Positions 1 through 8,873 of a stretch of 64,000 bases of DNA are shown in pieces. The position numbers and the translations under genes were made by a program. A model generated the notes under the pieces. It made no database searches and had not been told where the DNA came from. It was given only the letters and a program-made list of their open reading frames with translations. This DNA comes from Streptomyces sp. NBC_00414 (GTDB lineage Bacteria; Actinomycetota; Actinomycetes; Streptomycetales; Streptomycetaceae). Numbering within the stretch: position 1 is the stretch's first letter; every line of letters starts with the position of its first letter. The stretch covers positions 1,426,001 through 1,490,000 of the forward strand of contig NZ_CP107935.1 in assembly GCF_036038375.1 (NCBI RefSeq), read 5' to 3'.

Positions 1-1434
1 GTGGCCGGGACCCGCGTCCGCGTGCGGCGGAAGCCGCAGGGCGTGGCGGGGGCCCAGCCGCGGGGCACGGTCGCCGCCCAGGGACGCGTAGGCACGCAGG
101 TACGAGCCGGTGCCCGCCTGAGCCCCGGCATCCGGGCCGGCAGCCGCGTCCGAATCCGCTCCGCCCGCGCCCTCTCCGCCCCCACGGCCGCCGGAAGCCG
201 GCCGGGAGCCGGTTTCCCGGTGGGGAGTGGTCTTCCGCCTGGGACTCGCGCCCCAGACGGAGTCGGAATCCGCGTCGAGGCCGCCTGCGGAGTCAGGGAC
301 GTGACCGGGGCCGGCAACCGAACGTCGTGCGTCTCCCGGGCCACGCCCGGCGCCCGACCGTGGGCCGGGCCCCCGGTGGTAGCCCGTCCTCGGCCCGGCC
401 CCGGGACCTTCGCCGAGACTCTCGCCCGGCCCCGGCCCGGCTTCGGTCCCTGCTCCGTCGCCCGGATGGGTCTCCGCACCCGGATACGACACCTCGGCCG
501 AGAAGAAATCTGCTCCCGGGTGGCGGCCGGTGTCCCAGTCGGACCCGGCCCCCGGTGCCGTGGACACCACGGGCCCCGCCGTCGCCTCCTCGCCACCGGT
601 CCGGCGCCCGGGCCTGGAGTCGAGGTAGTCCAGGGCCGCCCACCCCAGCACCCCCTCGGCCAGCAGGACGGCCGGCCGGTCCCCGGACTGGTTCAGCTGC
701 TCGGCCGCGTGCGGGCAGTGGTCGCACGCGGCCAGGTGCTGTCGCAGGTCGGGGTCGACGCTGTTGCCGCCCCGCCGGAGCGAGACGTCCAGGAGCCGGC
801 TGTAACGGCGGCACTCGTCGTCGGGGGCGAGTTCGCGATGGGCTTCGAGGCAGTACTGGCGCAGCAGTTCCCGTGCCCGGTCCAGTGCCTGGGAGGCATC
901 CTGGACGGTGAGGCCGAGCAGCCGGGCCGGTACGGCGAGCTCCTCGGCCTCGACCTCCGCGTGCCACAGAACGCAGCGGGCGGCCTCGGGCAGCCGTTGG
1001 AACGCGAGGGCCACCATGCGCCGGTTGTTCGGCGGAAGGAGCCGCGCCGCGGCCGACCCCTTGTCGTCCGGGGCGGACTGCAACTCGGGGTGCAGCATCC
1101 CCCGGCGTTTGTCCGCGTCCCATTCGCCCGCTATTCGGCGCACGGCGACCAGCAACTCCGGCCGCCAAGCCGCTCTGGGTCCGACCTGTCGAACCGATTC
1201 CCCGAAGAGGCGGGTGAATGCGGCGGTGGTGAGCATTCCGGCGTACTGCACACCGTTCGTGCACAGCCGGGCGTACGAGAAGACGGGCACCCAGTGCCGG
1301 CCCAGCAGTTCCCCTGCGGGATAGCGGGCGGGCATCTTGCCCGAACCCTTCTTCAGCTCTGCCGCGAGCCGCTCGTCGGTCGTGTCGAACAGGCTGCCGG
1401 TCGCGGGGGAATTCGACGGGGTCGCGTCGTTCAC
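1..1434 (-). CDS. Sigma-70-like regulatory protein with zinc-binding HxxxCxxC motif, 3' end beyond window
   Basis: The reading frame is open for 478 codons from a GTG at 1434 and leaves the window at its left edge, so the C-terminus is unknown. A GGAGGA ribosome binding site lies about 8 nt before the GTG. Residues about 30-200 look like a sigma-70-type helical region (helices such as LAFQRLPEAARCVLWHAEVE, then VPARLLGLTVQDASQALDRA). Residues about 232-240 carry HLAACDHC, the HxxxCxxC pattern of zinc-binding anti-sigma domains. Beyond about residue 280 the protein is low-complexity Gly/Pro/Ala/Arg-rich linker. Sigma-like regions fused to a zinc finger and a long linker occur in Streptomyces, sometimes ahead of a lectin or other C-terminal domain, which cannot be seen here. 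The frame is sure; the function is inferred. Confidence 0.7.
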   Translation of the reverse strand, partial: MNDATPSNSPATGSLFDTTDERLAAELKKGSGKMPARYPAGELLGRHWVPVFSYARLCTNGVQYAGMLTTAAFTRLFGESVRQVGPRAAWRPELLVAVRRIAGEWDADKRRGMLHPELQSAPDDKGSAAARLLPPNNRRMVALAFQRLPEAARCVLWHAEVEAEELAVPARLLGLTVQDASQALDRARELLRQYCLEAHRELAPDDECRRYSRLLDVSLRRGGNSVDPDLRQHLAACDHCPHAAEQLNQSGDRPAVLLAEGVLGWAALDYLDSRPGRRTGGEEATAGPVVSTAPGAGSDWDTGRHPGADFFSAEVSYPGAETHPGDGAGTEAGPGPGESLGEGPGAGPRTGYHRGPGPRSGAGRGPGDARRSVAGPGHVPDSAGGLDADSDSVWGASPRRKTTPHRETGSRPASGGRGGGEGAGGADSDAAAGPDAGAQAGTGSYLRAYASLGGDRAPRLGPRHALRLPPHADAGPGH

Positions 1435-1638
1435 GTGCGCTTTCCTCCAGGGCCTCTACGCAGAATTAGTCCATACCAACAGGTACGGAAAACGTTGTCT
1501 GCACGCTGACAAGCTGCACCTTGACACAGCGAACCCCCAGGTAACAAGGGAACTCCCGCAATCCCCTTTACCTATCCACGATTTGACGGAGACAAAGTGT
1601 CAACAGGGCGGCCTGGACAATGTATTTCCGAATGACAA

Positions 1639-1657
1639 ACTCCAAGTTACTTGGAGT
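1639..1657. promoter_or_regulatory. Perfect 9-1-9 palindrome in the divergent promoter region
   Basis: ACTCCAAGT-T-ACTTGGAGT is a perfect inverted repeat in the roughly 400-bp gap between the leftward sigma-like gene and the rightward permease. It is followed by a further AAGTAC half-site. The gap is clearly less GC-rich than the genes, as expected for promoters, and no gene is visible in it. The pattern resembles HxlR/MarR- or MerR-type operators, but no such regulator is encoded nearby. Confidence 0.5.
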
Positions 1658-1834
1658 AAGTACCGGTTTGATGCCAGTGGCCCGCCGCAGCGCCCGCTAT
1701 TCCGTTGGAATATGCAACGCAAGAACGAGCAGAAGGAACGGGTGGCGACACTCGCACCCCCGTTCACCTCCGCGACCTGTCGTCTGATTCGATTGACAGA
1801 ACGAAACCGACAATCACTTTCCGAAGGACGAACC

Positions 1835-3124
1835 CTGAGCTCCACACTCGCGACCGCCCTTTCCGCCGTTCTGCTCGTGGCGGTACTGGCCGGTGCCGTG
1901 ATCCGGCCGTTCGGCCTGCCGGAGGCCACCGTGGCCGTGCCGGCCGCCGCACTGGTGATGGCCACCGGCGCCATCTCCCTCGACCACGCCCGGGCCGAGG
2001 CCGAACTGCTCGGCCCGGTGGTGGGCTTTCTCGCCGCCGTGCTCGTGCTCGCCAAGCTCTGCGACGACGAGGGACTCTTCCGGGCCTGCGGCGCCTGGCT
2101 GGCCCGCACGTCGAAGGGGCGGCCGCAACGCCTGCTGGCCGCCAACTTCCTGCTCGCGTCGGTCATCACGGCCGTACTGAGCCTGGACGCCACGGTCGTC
2201 CTGCTCACCCCGGTGGTGTTCGCGACCGTGGCCCGCCTCGGTGCCCGCCCGGGGCCCCACGTGTACGCGTGCGCCCATCTGTCGAACACGGCGTCGCTGC
2301 TGCTGCCCGTCTCCAACCTCACCAACCTGCTCGCGTTCACGGCCAGCGGCCTGAGCTTCACCCGGTTCGCCCTGCTGATGGGCCCCGCGTGGGCCGTCGC
2401 CATCGCCGCCGAGTACCTGGTCTTCCGCCGCTTCTTCGCCGACGACCTGAAGGACCTGAACGAGGACCCCTCGCGACCGGCCGGAGCCGACGCCGCAGGC
2501 GGGAGCGAGGCCGACCCCGTCGACATGCCCGTGTTCGCGCTGGCCACGGTCGCCTGCACCCTCGCGGGCTTCGTCGTGACGTCCGCGCTCGGGGTCGAAC
2601 CCGCCTGGGCGGCCTTCGCGGGCGCCCTCGTCCTGGCCGTCCGCGCGCTGGCCCGCGGGCTCACCACCCCGCTCGCCGTCGTACGGGCCACCTCGCTGCC
2701 CTTCCTCGCCTTCGTCCTGGCCCTGGGCATCGTGGTGCGCGCCGTGGTCGACAACGGCCTCTCGGACGCGCTCGGCCACCTGGTACCCGACTCGGCGAGC
2801 CTGCTCGCGCTGCTCGGCATCGCGGTCCTCGCCGCCGCGCTGGCGAACCTGATCAACAACCTGCCGGCGGTCCTGGTCCTGCTGCCCCTGGCCGCGATGG
2901 CGGGACCCGGGCCGATCCTCGCCGTCCTGCTCGGGGTGAACATCGGCCCGAACCTCACGTACGCCGGTTCGCTGGCGACCCTGCTGTGGCGGCGGATCGT
3001 CCACCAGCACGACCACAGCGTGGATCTCGGTGAGTTCACCCGCCTCGGCCTGCTCACCGTGCCCGCCACACTGATCCCCGCCGTGGCGGCCCTCTGGCTG
3101 TCACTGCGCGTCTTCGGGACCTGA
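1835..3124 (+). CDS. SLC13/ArsB-type membrane permease
   Basis: A polytopic membrane protein of about 429 residues with some ten hydrophobic segments. It has the features of the SLC13/ArsB ion-transporter superfamily, including an Asn/Thr-rich re-entrant loop (LSNTASLLLPVSNLTNLLAF) and a second one near the C-terminus (LANLINNLPAVLVLLPLAAM, then GVNIGPNLTYAGSLATLLW). Arsenite, anions or dicarboxylates are all possible substrates; no ars gene is nearby, so the substrate is open. The start is uncertain. AAGGA at 1824-1828 sits 6 nt before a CTG at 1835, which would give an N-terminus SSTLATALS that runs straight into the first membrane segment. In-frame ATG and GTG codons further upstream lack a convincing ribosome binding site and would add a charged tail. 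Confidence 0.8.
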   Translation: MSSTLATALSAVLLVAVLAGAVIRPFGLPEATVAVPAAALVMATGAISLDHARAEAELLGPVVGFLAAVLVLAKLCDDEGLFRACGAWLARTSKGRPQRLLAANFLLASVITAVLSLDATVVLLTPVVFATVARLGARPGPHVYACAHLSNTASLLLPVSNLTNLLAFTASGLSFTRFALLMGPAWAVAIAAEYLVFRRFFADDLKDLNEDPSRPAGADAAGGSEADPVDMPVFALATVACTLAGFVVTSALGVEPAWAAFAGALVLAVRALARGLTTPLAVVRATSLPFLAFVLALGIVVRAVVDNGLSDALGHLVPDSASLLALLGIAVLAAALANLINNLPAVLVLLPLAAMAGPGPILAVLLGVNIGPNLTYAGSLATLLWRRIVHQHDHSVDLGEFTRLGLLTVPATLIPAVAALWLSLRVFGT

Positions 3125-3248
3125 GGGACGCGCACGGGCACACGCGGGCACACACAGAAACGCGTACAGACATACGCACAGGCACACGTACGGGCGAGGT
3201 CGCGCAGAGAGCATTGACGCTGTGACATGGCCATGCAATGCTCCGTTT

Positions 3249-3262
3249 TGGGAGCGCTCCCA
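3249..3262. promoter_or_regulatory. CebR operator (perfect 14-bp box)
   Basis: TGGGAGCGCTCCCA is an exact match to the established Streptomyces CebR box, the operator of the LacI-family cellobiose/cello-oligosaccharide repressor. It lies 64 nt upstream of the GH9 cellulase start. A candidate -35 element, TTGACG, is at 3214-3219. Repression relieved by cello-oligosaccharides is the expected regulation. The preceding 100 bp is a CA-rich repetitive stretch with no gene. Confidence 0.9.
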
Positions 3263-3325
3263 CCCTTTTGCCGTCCACGCCGGACGGTGTCCACGGACCC
3301 CTTTCCAGGCACCGGGAGACGCTCC

Positions 3326-5212
3326 ATGCCCACGTTTCCGCACGTGCACCGCCGCCCGACGAGACGACGTACCGGAAGAGCCGGAAGTGCCGGAAGTGCG
3401 GGAAGACGCACGACGGCCGCCCTGCTGACGGCTGTCCTCCTGGCGGGCGGGCTGGCCCTCGCGCCCGGCGCGGGCGCGGCGCGGTCCGTCGCCGATCCCG
3501 CCGCGGCGACCACACCCGTGCGCGTCAACCAGGCGGGCTATCTGCCGGACGGCCCCAAGCGCGCCACGGTGGTCACCACGGCCGCCGAGCCGCTGACCTG
3601 GCAGTTGCGCAGCGCGTCGGGCTCCGTCGCCGCTTCGGGCCGGACCGTAGTACACGGCCCGGACGCGGCCTCGGGCGAGGCGACCCACGTGGCGGACTTC
3701 TCCGCGTACCGCAAGACGGGCGCGGGATACGTCCTGGTGGTCGACGGGTGGAGCAGCGCGCCCTTCGACATCCGCGCGAACCTCTACGACAGCCTGCGCA
3801 CCGATTCGCTGGCCTTCTTCTACCACCAGCGCAGCGGCACGCCGATCGAGGCCTCACTGGTCGGCCCCGAGTACGCACGGCCCGCCGCGCATCTCGGGGT
3901 CGCCCCCAACCAGGGCGACACGAACGTGCCGTGCCAGGCCGGGGTGTGCGACTACACCCAGGACGTGCGGGGCGGCTGGTACGACGCGGGCGACCACGGC
4001 AAGTACGTAGTCAACGGCGGGATCTCCGTCTGGCTGCTCGTGGACTCCTTCGCGCGGGCCAAGAGGGCGGGAACCGCGTCCGCGCTCGGCGACTCGACCC
4101 AGCGGATCCCCGAGCGCGGCAACGGCGTACCGGACGTCCTGGACGAGGCCCGCTGGGAGCTCGACTTCCTGATGCGGATGCAGGTGCCCGAGGGCAAGCC
4201 CTATGCGGGCATGGCCTTCCACAAGATCCATGACGCGGCCTGGACGGGTATCCCGACCCGGCCCGAACTGGACCCGCAGCCGCGCGAGTTGCACCGTCCG
4301 TCCACCGCGGCCACGCTCAACCTCGCCGCGACGGCGGCCCAGTGCGCGCGGGTCTTCAGGCCGTACGACCCCGCGTACGCGAAGCGCTGTCTGAGCGTGG
4401 CCCGCACGGCGTGGACCGCGGCGAAGGCCAACCCCGCGCTCTACGCGCCGGATTCGGACAGCACGGGCGGCGGCCCCTACAACGACTCCCAGGTCACCGA
4501 CGACTTCTACTGGGCGGCGACGGAGCTGTACGCGGCGACCGGTGAGCGTGCCTACCGGGACGCGGTCACCTCCTCGCCCTGGCACACCTCGGCCGACGCG
4601 CTCACGGCGACCGGCTTCAACTGGGCCGACACCGCGGCGCTCGGCCGGCTGACCCTGGCGACCGTGCCGAACGGGCTGCCCGCCTCCGACATCAGGCGCC
4701 TGAGGGCGTCCGTGACGGCCGCGGCCGACGGGCACCTCGCCACGATGGCCGGACAGGGTTACGCGGTGCCCATCCCGGCGAACGGATACGTGTGGGGCTC
4801 CAACAGCCAGGTCACCAACAACGCGATCGTCGTGGCCACCGCCTATGCGCTGACCGGTCGACAGCGTTACCGGGCCGGGGTGTTGGAGTCGATGGACTAC
4901 CTGCTGGGCCGTAACACGCTGGATCTCTCCTACGTGACCGGCTACGGCGACAGGTACTCCCGGAACCAGCACCACCGGTTCTGGGCGCACCAGTACGACG
5001 CCTCGCTGCCGAACCCGCCGGCCGGTTCCCTGGCGGGCGGCCCCAACAGCGGTCTGCAGGACCCGGTGGCGCAGGAGCACCTGGCCGGCTGCTCGCCCGC
5101 GGCCTGCTACATCGACGACATCGGCTCGTACTCCACCAACGAGGTGACCATCAACTGGAACGCCCCGCTGGCCTGGCTGGCGGCCTTCAGCGCCGAACGC
5201 CACCGCGGATAG
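3326..5212 (+). CDS. Secreted GH9 endoglucanase (cellulase)
   Basis: This 628-residue protein has an Arg-rich N-terminus and a hydrophobic segment (residues about 29-50, ending APGAGA), a secretion signal. An N-terminal immunoglobulin-like cellulase domain follows ([15 protein letters not shown]). The GH9 catalytic domain covers about 170-625. It shows the signatures of the family: [11 protein letters not shown] near 216-226 with the catalytic Asp pair, the region [11 protein letters not shown] with the conserved substrate-binding His just before it, and TNEVTINWN with the acid Glu near 605. There is no carbohydrate-binding module, so it is a compact GH9. It hydrolyses beta-1,4-glucan outside the cell. 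The ATG at 3326 is chosen because GGGAGA precedes it and the signal peptide follows; an upstream in-frame start would overlap the CebR operator. Confidence 0.95.
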   Translation: MPTFPHVHRRPTRRRTGRAGSAGSAGRRTTAALLTAVLLAGGLALAPGAGAARSVADPAAATTPVRVNQAGYLPDGPKRATVVTTAAEPLTWQLRSASGSVAASGRTVVHGPDAASGEATHVADFSAYRKTGAGYVLVVDGWSSAPFDIRANLYDSLRTDSLAFFYHQRSGTPIEASLVGPEYARPAAHLGVAPNQGDTNVPCQAGVCDYTQDVRGGWYDAGDHGKYVVNGGISVWLLVDSFARAKRAGTASALGDSTQRIPERGNGVPDVLDEARWELDFLMRMQVPEGKPYAGMAFHKIHDAAWTGIPTRPELDPQPRELHRPSTAATLNLAATAAQCARVFRPYDPAYAKRCLSVARTAWTAAKANPALYAPDSDSTGGGPYNDSQVTDDFYWAATELYAATGERAYRDAVTSSPWHTSADALTATGFNWADTAALGRLTLATVPNGLPASDIRRLRASVTAAADGHLATMAGQGYAVPIPANGYVWGSNSQVTNNAIVVATAYALTGRQRYRAGVLESMDYLLGRNTLDLSYVTGYGDRYSRNQHHRFWAHQYDASLPNPPAGSLAGGPNSGLQDPVAQEHLAGCSPAACYIDDIGSYSTNEVTINWNAPLAWLAAFSAERHRG

Positions 5213-5229
5213 GCGGACAGGGGGCGTCG

Positions 5230-6198
5230 TCAGTGTCGGAGTCCCGTGCGGTACGCGCCGGGCGGGGCTCCGTAGCGCTGCCGGAAGACCCGGTTGAAGT
5301 GGAACGGGCTGGCGAAGCCGGCGGCCGCCGCGACCCGTTCCACCGGCAGGTCGGTGGCCTCCAGCAACCGTGCCGCGTGCAGCAGCCGGGCGGCGAGCAG
5401 CGCCCGCATCGGTGACTGTCCGAGCTGCTGGGTGAAGAGATGGGCGAAGCGGGAGGGCGAGAGCGACACTCCCGCGGCCAGGGTCTCCACCGTGTGCGGC
5501 GCTCCCGGGTCGGCGGCGATGCGCGCCTCCGCCCGGCGGATCCGCGCGTCCGTGCCGGAGCGGTCCGCCTCCTCGGGTGCGGTGGCGGTGGCGGTCGCGG
5601 TGGTGAGCAGGACGATCGACTCCAGTGAGCAGAGGGCGAGTTCGCGGGCGGCGGCGCCGTGGGCCACGGCGACCCGGCCGTCTCCGGACCCTCCGGGTTC
5701 CCCGGGCTCCCGGAACTCGCCGTGCTCTCGGAACTCGTCGGGCTGCGAGGCGGGCGGGGCGCCCTCCCCGGTCCATCGAGCGTCGGCGAGCATCCGCCGG
5801 AACGTCCGCTCCAGCCGGTCCCTCACACCGGCCGGTACCGGTGTGACGGCGTACAGCCGGTCACCGAGCAGGTGGGGCCGCAGCCGGTCCGTCCAGGTGG
5901 GCCTGGCCTGGCAGTGGGCCCACCAGAACGTCCACTGCCGTGCGTCCGGCGCGACGGCGTAGCGGTGGGGCGTGCCGGGGCCGAGGACGACCAGGTCGCC
6001 CGCGCCCGCCAGGGTCCCGGTGGTTCCCTGGGTCAGCCGTCCCGCACCGCCCGTGGTCCAGGTGAAGAGCCAGCTGTCGGCGCCGCGCGGCCTGCTGACG
6101 CTGTAGCCGGGGCGCTCGTCGAAGCGGCCGACGGTCACCAGGCCCGGCGGCGGGGCGGGCGCAGCAGCCTCGGACAACTCGTCAGCACGCACAGGCAT
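5230..6198 (-). CDS. AraC-family transcriptional regulator
   Basis: A 322-residue regulator. An N-terminal cupin-like sensing domain (residues about 20-130, with GDLVVLGPGTPHRYAV) is joined by a variable linker containing FREHGEFREPGEPGG to a C-terminal double helix-turn-helix (about 225-318; VETLAAGVSLSPSRFAHLFT and VERVAAAAGFASPFHFNRVF). AraC proteins of this layout usually sense a sugar or small metabolite. It is transcribed divergently from the PhyH dioxygenase gene and is the likely regulator of it, and perhaps of the HAD and hydroxyacid dehydrogenase genes beyond. It converges on the GH9 gene with only 17 bp between the stop codons. Confidence 0.9.
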   Translation of the reverse strand: MPVRADELSEAAAPAPPPGLVTVGRFDERPGYSVSRPRGADSWLFTWTTGGAGRLTQGTTGTLAGAGDLVVLGPGTPHRYAVAPDARQWTFWWAHCQARPTWTDRLRPHLLGDRLYAVTPVPAGVRDRLERTFRRMLADARWTGEGAPPASQPDEFREHGEFREPGEPGGSGDGRVAVAHGAAARELALCSLESIVLLTTATATATAPEEADRSGTDARIRRAEARIAADPGAPHTVETLAAGVSLSPSRFAHLFTQQLGQSPMRALLAARLLHAARLLEATDLPVERVAAAAGFASPFHFNRVFRQRYGAPPGAYRTGLRH

Positions 6199-6204
6199 CC
6201 TCCC

Positions 6205-6219
6205 GGAAAGCGCTTGTCC
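6205..6219. promoter_or_regulatory. Imperfect palindrome with AAGCGCTT core between araC-type and phyH-type genes
   Basis: GGAAAGCGCTTGTCC contains the perfect 8-bp palindrome AAGCGCTT with GG...CC flanks. It lies only 6 bp from the regulator start and 44 bp from the dioxygenase start, so it probably overlaps the divergent promoters. The centre looks like a LacI-type operator, so the protein that binds it is uncertain. Confidence 0.35.
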
Positions 6220-6262
6220 CTAGCGTGAGGCATACAGGACACGGGAGCGAAGGGGTGGTCGC

Positions 6263-7063
6263 ATGGCAGTCACGGACAGGGGCCTCGTCCGGCACTTCGA
6301 GGAGGACGGCTTCACGGTGGCGCGCGGCTTGTTCGCCCCCGCGGAGATCGACGCGCTGTGCGCCGAGTTCACCGCGCTGCACGCGGCCGGGCCGGTCCCG
6401 GGGCACTTCCAGCCCCGCGCGACCGAGGCCGAGGGGGCCGACCCGCTGCACGTCTACCCAAGGGTCATGCAGCCGCACCGCATCAACGACCTGGCCCGGC
6501 GCTTCCTCCTCGAACCCCGGCTGCGCACGGTGCTCGAACTCCTGCTGGGCGAAGAGGTGTTGGCGGCGCAGAGCATGTTCTACTTCAAGCCGCCTGGCGC
6601 CCGCGGGCAGGCCCTGCACCAGGACAACTTCTATCTGCGGACCGAGCCGGGCACGTGTGTGGCCGCCTGGATCGCCTGCGACGCGATCGACCGGGGCAAC
6701 GGCGGCCTGGAGGTCGTCCCGGGCACCCACCGCATGGACGTGTTCTGCCCCGAGGAGGCCGACGAGGGCCTGTCGTTCGCCCGCGAGTACGTGCCGCCGC
6801 CGCCCGGCCTGTCCGCCGTCCCGGTCGACATGGAATCGGGAGACGTCCTCTTCTTCAACGGGACCCTGGTGCACGGCTCCCCGCCCAACCGCAGCGCCGA
6901 CCGCTTCCGCCGCTCGTTCATCGGCCACTACGTCGGCCGTTCCACGGAACGCATCGGCCGCCACTACCCCACCCTGACGATGAGCGGTGATCCCGTCCCG
7001 CTGCCGGAGAGCGAGGGTGCGGGCCCGTGCGGCACGGAGTTCGCACCGGCGGGACCGCACTGA
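6263..7063 (+). CDS. Phytanoyl-CoA dioxygenase (PhyH) family Fe(II)/2-oxoglutarate oxygenase
   Basis: A 266-residue protein of the PhyH family. The iron-binding facial triad is visible: HQD in GQALHQDNFYLR (near residue 118) and a distal His in TLVHGSPPNRS (near 204), followed by the Arg that binds 2-oxoglutarate. Such enzymes hydroxylate small molecules or lipids in the cytoplasm; the substrate is not evident. An AAGGGG ribosome binding site lies 7 nt before the ATG. It is divergent from the AraC-type regulator and convergent with the HAD phosphatase gene. The association with an AraC regulator, a HAD phosphatase and a 2-hydroxyacid dehydrogenase suggests a small catabolic unit. Confidence 0.9.
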   Translation: MAVTDRGLVRHFEEDGFTVARGLFAPAEIDALCAEFTALHAAGPVPGHFQPRATEAEGADPLHVYPRVMQPHRINDLARRFLLEPRLRTVLELLLGEEVLAAQSMFYFKPPGARGQALHQDNFYLRTEPGTCVAAWIACDAIDRGNGGLEVVPGTHRMDVFCPEEADEGLSFAREYVPPPPGLSAVPVDMESGDVLFFNGTLVHGSPPNRSADRFRRSFIGHYVGRSTERIGRHYPTLTMSGDPVPLPESEGAGPCGTEFAPAGPH

Positions 7064-7081
7064 ACCGCAGGGCCCGCCGGG

Positions 7082-7744
7082 TCAGGAGCGCAGCAACTCC
7101 GCGGCGCCCAGGTCGAGTACGCCGTCGTGCCAGGTCAGGCCGCGCAGATCGCGTACGACGACCGGGGCGTCGGTGTCCAGGCCGCGCGGTCCGACGCCGA
7201 TGACGTACGCACCGGCCGCACTCCCCGCCTCGGCGCCCGCGGCGGCGTCCTCCAGGACGACGGTCCGCGCGGGGTCCACGCCGAGCTTGCCGGCCGCCGC
7301 GAGGTAGCCGTCGGGGGCGGGTTTGCCGTGCGTGACGTCGTCCGCGGTGACGAGCACGGGCGGCAGGGGAAGGCCCGCGGCGGCGAGGCGGGCGCGGGCC
7401 AGGCCGGTGACTCCGGAGGTCACGACGGCCCAGCTGCCGTGCGGCAGGCTCATCAGGAGGTCGAGTGCCCCGGGCAGCGCCGTCGTGGTGGCGGCCGCCT
7501 CGATCTCCAGGCGGTCGATCTCGGCGAGGGCGGCCGTCCGCTCCCCCGGGTCCGGCACCAGGAGGGCGACGGTGTCGGCGGAGCGCCTTCCGTGCACCAT
7601 CGCCGTGACCTTCTCGGCGGACAGTCCGCGGGCCCGCGCCCACCGGCTCCAGGCCTGGTCGACGCCGAGGTCGGAGTCGACCAGCACGCCGTCGTTGTCG
7701 AAGAGGAGTCCCTCGCAGGGAATCCTCGTGTCCGGGATCTTCAT
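7082..7744 (-). CDS. HAD-superfamily hydrolase (beta-phosphoglucomutase-like)
   Basis: A 220-residue HAD hydrolase with all four motifs: DNDGVLVDS near residue 16 (nucleophile Asp and acid/base Asp), the Thr/Ser motif AVVTSGVTG, the Lys motif GKPAPDGY and the metal-binding VLEDAAAGAEAG. The helical cap between motifs I and II places it in subfamily I with sugar phosphatases and beta-phosphoglucomutases. It probably dephosphorylates a sugar or polyol phosphate. Its start is 18 bp after the stop of the hydroxyacid dehydrogenase gene, so the two are probably one transcript. Confidence 0.9.
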   Translation of the reverse strand: MKIPDTRIPCEGLLFDNDGVLVDSDLGVDQAWSRWARARGLSAEKVTAMVHGRRSADTVALLVPDPGERTAALAEIDRLEIEAAATTTALPGALDLLMSLPHGSWAVVTSGVTGLARARLAAAGLPLPPVLVTADDVTHGKPAPDGYLAAAGKLGVDPARTVVLEDAAAGAEAGSAAGAYVIGVGPRGLDTDAPVVVRDLRGLTWHDGVLDLGAAELLRS

Positions 7745-7762
7745 GTACGGGGTCCGGGCCTT

Positions 7763-8779
7763 TCAGGTGACGGGACGGTTGCGGTAGCGGCCGACGAGTT
7801 CACGGGCGGCGGCCTGCATCCGGGCGGGCGGCAGTCCCTGGGCCAGCAGGGTCAGGTCGTCGACGACCATGTCCCCGATGCTCAGGAAGGCGTCCGGGAT
7901 GCCGCCCGCGCGGTGGGCGGAGAGCACCAGCCCCTCCAGGCCGCGGGCCGGGTCGCCGGCGGCGACGGGTTCGTCGGGCCAGACGTCGATCCCCGCGAGG
8001 AGGCGGCCCTCGGCGACCCGGGCGAGCAGCGCGGGGAAGTCCACGACGGGTGCCCGGCTGACGAGGATGAGCCGGGCGCCGTCGGGCAGCAGTTTCAGTT
8101 CGCGCTCGCCGAGCAGACGGCGGCTGTCGTCGGTGACGGTGGCGAGCACGAAGACGAACGTGCTGCGGGCCAGAGTCTCGTCGAGGGTGGCCGGCACCAG
8201 GCCCTGGTCGCGCAGGACGGCGGGCGGCAGCCAGGGGTCGTACACGCGCAGGGTCGGGCGGAAGGGGGCGAGGAGCGGGTGGAGGCTGCGACCGAGGTTC
8301 CCGAATCCGATCAGGCCGATGTCCGCGCCGCGCAGCAGTACGGAGTCGGCGGTGCCGTCGGACACGTACCGCTCCCGTCCGGCGCGGAAGGCGCGGTCCT
8401 CGCGGCTGATGCCGCGCGCCAGGTCGAGGGCGAGCCCGAGGGCGTACTCGGCGACGGCCTGGGCGTAGGCGGGTCCGCAGCCCAGGACGTGGATGCCGCG
8501 CCGGAAGCACTCCTCGTAGTCGACGTTCGGGAAGAAGTTGCCCTCGATGTTGAGCAGGGCCCTCAGCTCGCCCGCGCGGGCCAGGCGTTCGGCGGGCAGG
8601 TCGGGCTGGCCGACGACGGCGAAGGCGTCCGGCAGCACCTGGTCGAGGGCTTCCTCGGTGTCCGGCTCGACGACGGTGAACCGGTCGTGGAGCCGGGCCA
8701 GCGCGTCCGGGCGGAGGATGCGCTCCCTGGGGTGCGGGTCGGGGCGCAGGATCACGAGCGGCTTGTGCGGGGTGCTCAC
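7763..8779 (-). CDS. D-isomer-specific 2-hydroxyacid dehydrogenase
   Basis: A 338-residue NAD(P)-dependent oxidoreductase. The Rossmann motif is GLIGFGNLGRSL near residue 150. The catalytic Arg (LVSRAPVVDF), Glu (WPDEPVAAGDP) and His (LSAHRAGG) are all present, so it should be active. It interconverts a 2-keto acid and a D-2-hydroxy acid in the cytoplasm. The GTG at 8779 is preferred because AAGGAG stands 5 nt before it; an upstream ATG would add 15 unconserved residues. It lies directly upstream of the HAD hydrolase gene on the same strand. Confidence 0.88.
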   Translation of the reverse strand: MSTPHKPLVILRPDPHPRERILRPDALARLHDRFTVVEPDTEEALDQVLPDAFAVVGQPDLPAERLARAGELRALLNIEGNFFPNVDYEECFRRGIHVLGCGPAYAQAVAEYALGLALDLARGISREDRAFRAGRERYVSDGTADSVLLRGADIGLIGFGNLGRSLHPLLAPFRPTLRVYDPWLPPAVLRDQGLVPATLDETLARSTFVFVLATVTDDSRRLLGERELKLLPDGARLILVSRAPVVDFPALLARVAEGRLLAGIDVWPDEPVAAGDPARGLEGLVLSAHRAGGIPDAFLSIGDMVVDDLTLLAQGLPPARMQAAARELVGRYRNRPVT

Positions 8780-8873
8780 GGCTCTCCTTGCATCCGTCAC
8801 GGTTCTCCCGGCCCCCGTACGCACGGTGGCCCGGCGCCGCCGGTGCGGCAGTACGGCCGGTCGCTACCCGCGC

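Noticed and set aside
1..1509. Long plus-strand frame of about 500 codons opposite the sigma-like gene
   Set aside because: It is Gly/Pro/Arg-rich with no recognisable domain and lies antisense to a frame with a good ribosome binding site and clear motifs. High GC content creates such shadow frames.
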